Part shown: one piece after another, positions 58,986-64,000 of the stretch
How positions within the stretch are numbered: position 1 is the stretch's first letter
Layout: the number at the start of each line of letters is the position of its first letter
Assembly: GCA_039881145.1 (NCBI GenBank)
Contig: JAYKKI010000039.1
Span: 17,614,001-17,678,000 of the forward strand
Direction of reading: 5' to 3'
DNA: 64,000 nt
DNA from: Druceiella hillmani
Taxonomy: Eukaryota; Arthropoda; Insecta; Lepidoptera; Hepialidae
Translations under genes and position numbers: made by a program
Notes under the pieces: model-generated
What the model saw: the letters and a program-made list of their open reading frames with translations, nothing else
What the model was told of the DNA's origin: nothing
Databases searched by the model: none

Positions 58986-59226
58986 TCACAATTAAGTGAA
59001 ACTACGTGATGTAGTATTATTTCTACTTTCTTTAAATTCTTTACCACAACCTAGGTTTCGTTGTATTACAAATCTTCATAAGTTGATGATAAGTTGATAC
59101 GAAGATGTTGTAACCTAGGTCGCGGTAAAGAAAATAAAGAAAGTAGAAATAATACTACATCACGTAGTTTCATTTAATTGTGAATAATGAATTTCTACAA
59201 AATTAACGCCAAATATATTCAATATT
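58986..59226 (+). mobile_element. Penelope-like ribozyme element, copy G (both arms, ribozymes decayed)
   Basis: Flanked by an exact 13-bp target duplication CAAATAAGTTTAT (58973-58985 and 59227-59239). Left arm TCACAATTAAGTGAAAC, right end CAATATT. In the left arm the minus-strand ribozyme has ATGAAGA for CTGAAGA and GTT for GTC. The right arm lacks most of stem II and the GAAA core. Confidence 0.84.
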
Positions 59227-59239
59227 CAAATAAGTTTAT

Positions 59240-60522
59240 ATTATATCATTATTTTGTGGCAATACAACACATATAAATTAGTAATTAATTAAAAAATAAC
59301 ATTATATTTAATATGTAGTGTTTTGAACCCAGTGTATGGTCACCAAACCGTGCGTTGTTGCTTTGTCCCGCATATGCGATACAGAGCTCTGGGCCGCTGT
59401 ACCTCGGTGTTTTTAGCACTCTTCGTAAATAGCTGTAACAACTCAAAATTTCATGCTCTTGGCTACATCAGCAAAATAACATTTGCAACTTGTTTTTGAG
59501 ATGACAAGTCAGAAAAATCTCGTCTTTTGCCAGCATATCTGGAAAATAAAGTTAACCATGATCAACTTTTATTTAGTAATAATTGTATTAAAAATCAAAA
59601 TGGGATTAATTGCCACCGACTTGGAAAAATACTTTTTACCCAAGGCGCTTCACGGCTATTCAGGCACCCCTCATTCATTTCAGATTCAGCTTCACGTTCT
59701 CAATTAGTTGTAAGTATAATAAGATGTTCATGATGAGACTTTACTTAACTCCTATATTAATCATTTAAATAAGAACGTGGTCCCTCTTTACTGTAATATT
59801 TTGGAAGCAATGTCATTATGGTTGAAATTATAGCTGATGAAGTGGAGACACTACTGCCATTTAACGGAAACTATTAAGAACATTTATGTATCTGTATTAG
59901 TTTTTACGCATAAAACTATATTTTTACAAGAATTTTCTTACAAAGTTATATTATGTCATGTTATGGAACAAACATGAATCTAGTACCAGACTTTTACCGT
60001 CCATTGAAGTATTCAAAAGTTGTCTGAAGAAATCACACCTCTCCTTGCTTTACTTTCCACATTCCATTTCCTTTAATATCCCTCTCCCTTAAGGTTTCAT
60101 TTCCTTTCCCACAATCTAGCCCCAAACTCTCATATGAAAATTTGATTAGTTTTTCTTTTTTTCCTCAATAATTTCTTTATCATAATTGTCATGTAACGTT
60201 ATAAATGCACTGTAATTTTGGTTGTCTGGCGGAGATTGCTGTCGTAGCAATAAGTTCGCGAGATGTACATATTCATCAAAGTAAATAAATAACTAATTAA
60301 GATGTCAAAACCCTTGAAAGATTTTTAATTATGATCGTGAATATTGAGTTTGGACTCTCTTTGTGTGGGCGGGCGTTATGAACCGTTCCGACTTTAACAT
60401 AGAGACGGGCAGACAATATATGTACATTGTGGACGGCCAAATCTGTACACAGCTAGGCACACGCGTTACTTATCGCCTTGTTGTGCCTCTCAAACTGTTA
60501 CGTGCCATTTTGTTATTCGAGA
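59240..60522. other. Unassigned sequence
   Basis: No repeat or gene supported. Frames at 59483-59733 and 60363-60566 are unrecognised. Confidence 0.45.
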
Positions 60523-60800
60523 TAGACAGAATTTTTATTGTAAGCCATTTTGGGCTACAAATTTGATTAAATGTTTAAGTGAAGGAAAATTTGTACAAGC
60601 TTAGGCTTAATTAAACATCGCTTTGTGTTGATTGTTGGTCACGATATATGAAGTGAACATTTAGACAGAATTTTTATTGTAAGTCATTTTGGGCTAGAAA
60701 TTTGATTAAATGTTTAAGTGAAGGAAAATGTGTACAAGCTTAGGCTTAATTAAACGTCGCTTTGTGTTGATTGTTGGTCACAATATATGAAGTGAATATA
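60523..60800 (+). repeat. Tandem duplication, 139 bp unit
   Basis: GACAGAATTTTTATTGTAAG occurs at 60525 and 60664, followed by CATTTTGGGCTA(C/G)AAATTTG and GTACAAGCTTAGGCTTAATT in both. Confidence 0.94.
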
Positions 60801-61075
60801 ACCTGTATATGCATAACAACAATAATTAAATAACTGTTAAAGTATTATAAAGTGAGTGAAAATAGTTTTGCTAATGAGAGTTGACATCGTAACGAAAAGT
60901 GAAACACGTGTTGAGAGCGAGTGTTGGATAGTTTCCGCTAATCACTCAGGGCATAAGTGAAAAGCAGACCGCCAGTAAAGTAAATCTAGTTTGTTTCATT
61001 TTTCGTTATGCTCTCAATTGTAGTAAAGGCTTTATATTAACCTCTATGTGTTAGTAATAAAAGAGATAATTAGCG

Positions 61076-62066
61076 TAGCCTTTCATTAGTGTTAGTGTGC
61101 TATTATATCCCTAAACGATGCCGTTTATTATTATTGGCACAACATTCAACACTTTGTCACAAGCTACTAGAAGTGTTCTGAAACGTGTTCGTACCTGCAT
61201 GTAGAAAAATGGAGACCATGTTGAACGTTTAATGAAGCAATAGCCTTTCATTAGTGTTAGTGTGCTATTATATCCCTAAACGATGCCGTTTATTATTATT
61301 GGCACAACATTCAACACTTTGTCAAAAGCTACTAGAAGTGTTCTGAAACGTGTTCGTACCTGCATGTAGAAAAATGGAGACCATGTTGAACGTTTAATGA
61401 AGCAATAGCCTTTCATTAGTGTTAGTGTGCTATTATATCCCTAAACGATGCCGTTTATTATTATTGGCACAACATTCAACACTTTGTCACAAGCTACTAG
61501 AAGTGTTCTGAAACGTGTTCGTACCTGCATGTAGAAAAATGGAGACCATGTTGAACGTTTAATGAAGCAATAGCCTTTCATTAGTGTTAGTGTGCTATTA
61601 TATCCCTAAACGATGCCGTTTATTATTATTGGCACAACATTCAACACTTTGTCAAAAGCTACTAGAAGTGTTCTGAAACGTGTTCGTACCTGCATGTAGA
61701 AAAATGGAGACCATGTTGAACGTTTAATGAAGCAATAGCTTTTCATTAGTGTTAGTGTGCTATTATATCCCTAAACGATGCCGTTTATTATTATTGGCAC
61801 AACATCCAACACTTTGTCAAAAGCTACTAGAAGTGTTCTGAAACGTGTTCGTACCTGCATGTAGAAAAATGGAGACCATGTTGAACGTTTAATGAAGCAA
61901 TAGCCTTTCATTAGTGTTAGTGTGCTATTATATCCCTAAACGATGCCGTTTATTATTATTGGCACAATATTCAACACTTTGTCACAAGCTACTAGAAGTG
62001 TTCTGAAACGTGTTCGTACCAGCATTTTAGAAAAATGGAGACCATGTTGAACGTTTAATGAAGCAA
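61076..62066 (+). repeat. Tandem array, exactly 165 bp unit, 6 copies
   Basis: TAGCCTTTCATTAGTGTTAG starts units at 61076, 61241, 61406, 61571, 61736 and 61901. Unit content includes CCCTAAACGATGCCGTTTAT, CACTTTGTCA(C/A)AAGCTACT and AATGGAGACCATGTTGAACG. The copies are almost identical. The variable position reads C, A, C, A, A, C along the array, so the first four copies form a repeated 330-bp dimer. Non-coding. Confidence 0.97.
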
Positions 62067-62439
62067 TAGTTTTATTTAGGTACTAATTTTACACATATTG
62101 TATAAGAAACTTTTGCTGTCCAGATTTTTTTCCTCCCACAAAATGAAAATGATACTAATATGAAACTGGATCGATTCACATAGAAAAAAATTTGTTACGT
62201 TTATTAATTTTTATGGAAAACTCACGCCTGCATTTTTTCCATAAAAAAGATCTGATGGTACCTAAGACAGTTTTCCTTTATCTACTATGGATGGTTTCGG
62301 ATTTCCTCGTATTTTCCCAATTAAAAAAAACTCTGTATATAGCTCTTTGCGATATGATTTTTTAAAAATAAAAAAACATCCTTGAAGTAAAAAGTACCTA
62401 CGCTGTTTTTGATTGTTTATTAAATAAATACTTGCAAGA
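62067..62439. other. Unassigned sequence
   Basis: No supported feature. The minus-strand frame 62262-62585 overlaps dispersed repeat D. Confidence 0.45.
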
Positions 62440-62560
62440 AAAAAGTTAAAATTGAAAAAAAAAGTTGAAAACCCCATGGGCAAAGAGAATGGGCAAGAAA
62501 ATCCACACAAAACGGAGCCGAAAAGAATCGCCGAGCAAGAAGGAGAATTTTTATAGAAAA
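62440..62560 (+). repeat. Interspersed repeat D, copy 2
   Basis: GGGCAAGAAAATCCACACAA, CGGAGCCGAAAAGAATCGCC and GAGCA correspond to 13020-13070. Confidence 0.5.
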
Positions 62561-63656
62561 TATTTTCCAAACATTTTCCAACCATTAGACGAATCTTTTT
62601 GAAAATGTGCTTCTATTCTGTTATAATCAAAGATAGATAGAAAAAAAAACAATCACGAAAATCGATCAAGAATTGAGATCCGTAGCGTACCCTCATACAT
62701 ACAAACATGCTTACGTACAGATAAAAGGACGGAGATATGTATATGTAATTTTTCAAAGGCAAATTTATATCTTAATAAATTAAAAAAAGGAAAGAAAATT
62801 AATAAGTGGTATCATTTTCAAATCTTCTCCATTTGAAAATGACACCACCATCTTATTTTTAAAAAGCTATATTCGTTACAATTACGAGTAAAATTACCCC
62901 CAATTATCCGCTGGTTGCGTTGACAGCAGCGCCGCTTAGCTTCCGCAACTTTAAAGGCGCGTCAATTTTATCTATCAGCGTCAAATTTTCGACTGACACC
63001 CGCATATGTGAATAGTATGATAGTAAGCAAAAATATCGACCATGACTGATACTAGCTACAATTTTTCTTTATTTTATGTTTTTAACTACATATGTATTAT
63101 GTGTTATTTGCTTTTTAAATAAAATCATTTTAAGTTGTATTAGGCTATTTATCTTGTTATTTTGTTGTAAAATAGAGAAAAATATCTAACGAAATGCTTT
63201 TATTAACGAATGATAACAGAAAGTTACGTTCTGGGACGTCTGAATCTTGAACATGATCTCGACAAAAAAAAATTATTAATCAAAGTACAAATATATGTTG
63301 ATGTAGTTAGAAGCATCAGACGCTTCCCAGCTTACTTTTTCTCACTTCAGTCTCACGTGCGACGCAATGGGCGGACAATAATGCGTCCAACAGTAATTGG
63401 AGAAAATAGGACATATGATAGTTAATACTTTATTGCAGACGTCCTAAAAAATCAGTTCTCCAAAAGAATTGAAGCAAACCGACTTTCGGCCCATCTGAAC
63501 GTTACGAGTTAAAACTTACTAACGAAAAAAGGATAGAACAAATTACTGAAAACGTGCTAACAGATTTAGTCGGCGACGTTTGATTCTTGACTTTCGCGGT
63601 AAGTCGACGGAAAGACCTCCGACAAAAGTCAGCAGTTGTCAGCCGACTTCACCACC
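62561..63656. other. Unassigned sequence
   Basis: No supported feature. Confidence 0.45.
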
Positions 63657-63690
63657 TATAAAATTCGTTCCTCTGCGTTGTGAGTTGAAG
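63657..63690 (+). promoter_or_regulatory. Weak candidate TATA box
   Basis: TATAAAA at 63657-63663 lies downstream of a G+C-richer stretch with repeated GTC(A/G)GC motifs. No clear initiator stands at the right distance. The 92-codon frame that follows begins at GTG, so no gene is called. Confidence 0.2.
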
Positions 63691-64000
63691 TGTTAAGAAG
63701 CGCTGGCCGGCCCGTGCGCTTGTTTGTCGGCTTTAAACCTAGCGATATGTGCTCGAACAATGTAGGTAAAACGCCGGATTGTCTTCCACTTTGTCTAGTC
63801 TACACTTGTCATGTGTTCGTTTCCATTGTCTGGGGCCAGCTTTGTACGGTTGCGGTCGATTGTCATGCTTATTGCCATACTGATTTTGTACGTAGAAGGT
63901 ATCATCGTCTAGAAGGTCGTAAAATAGTTAGTTTATCATTTTTAAGAGTGGTGTTTTTTTGTATTTAACCTGGATAAGGACTTGGCAACGTGTTCACTTT

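Overview
The window looks like insect nuclear DNA, most probably from a moth or butterfly. It is AT-rich, packed with repeats and without an intact protein-coding gene. The strongest taxonomic hint is an interspersed repeat that opens with GGTTCCGTACCTCAAAA-like sequence and ends in a GTGCGAGTTCTACTC hairpin; it occurs five or six times, and I know this style from Lepidoptera. The assignment is inference. Every long open frame I inspected lies in a repeat, starts at a non-ATG codon or lacks a recognisable domain.

Dispersed elements. (1) Seven copies of a short element with inverted arms (5618, 8509, 10417, 22399, 29753, 45492, 58986). Its arms carry a type-I hammerhead ribozyme, and its target-site duplications vary from 11 to about 15 bp. 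This fits a non-autonomous Penelope-like retroelement. Two ribozymes look intact (8712-8752 plus; 45522-45562 minus), two nearly so, and the rest are decayed in recognisable ways. (2) MITE-like families: a GAAGTTATACTTC-ended pair in opposite orientation (1447 and 6338), a TA-flanked GGGTATTTGA-ended pair (2229 and 6972), a 1.28 kb element with ~115 bp inverted ends (4117-5397), a 512 bp element with perfect 21 bp inverted ends (15951) and a small one at 52711. (3) A pogo/Tigger-type element (43586-44309) with a frameshifted fragment of the transposase DNA-binding domain. (4) Three decayed pieces of non-LTR reverse transcriptase (3630, 32395, 34801). (5) A tRNA-like relic with a perfect A box at 1226.

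Tandem arrays form the second layer: about 15 arrays, mostly 2-6 copies of 120-300 bp units, plus a 14-copy 65 bp satellite (33857-34793), a 74 bp minisatellite (27825-28120), and 128 bp and 165 bp arrays. Several duplication junctions fall at the ends of transposons, so transposon end plus flank was copied together (7433, 43567, 44220, 45683).

Possible gene-related signals are few and weak: a TATA/initiator-like core promoter inside the 4117-5397 element, a 48-nt segment with strong splice signals (31420-31467), a perfect splice-donor-like site near 42973, and two short exon-like frames (48133, 57154). The window could be intergenic or a large intron; the sequence does not decide.
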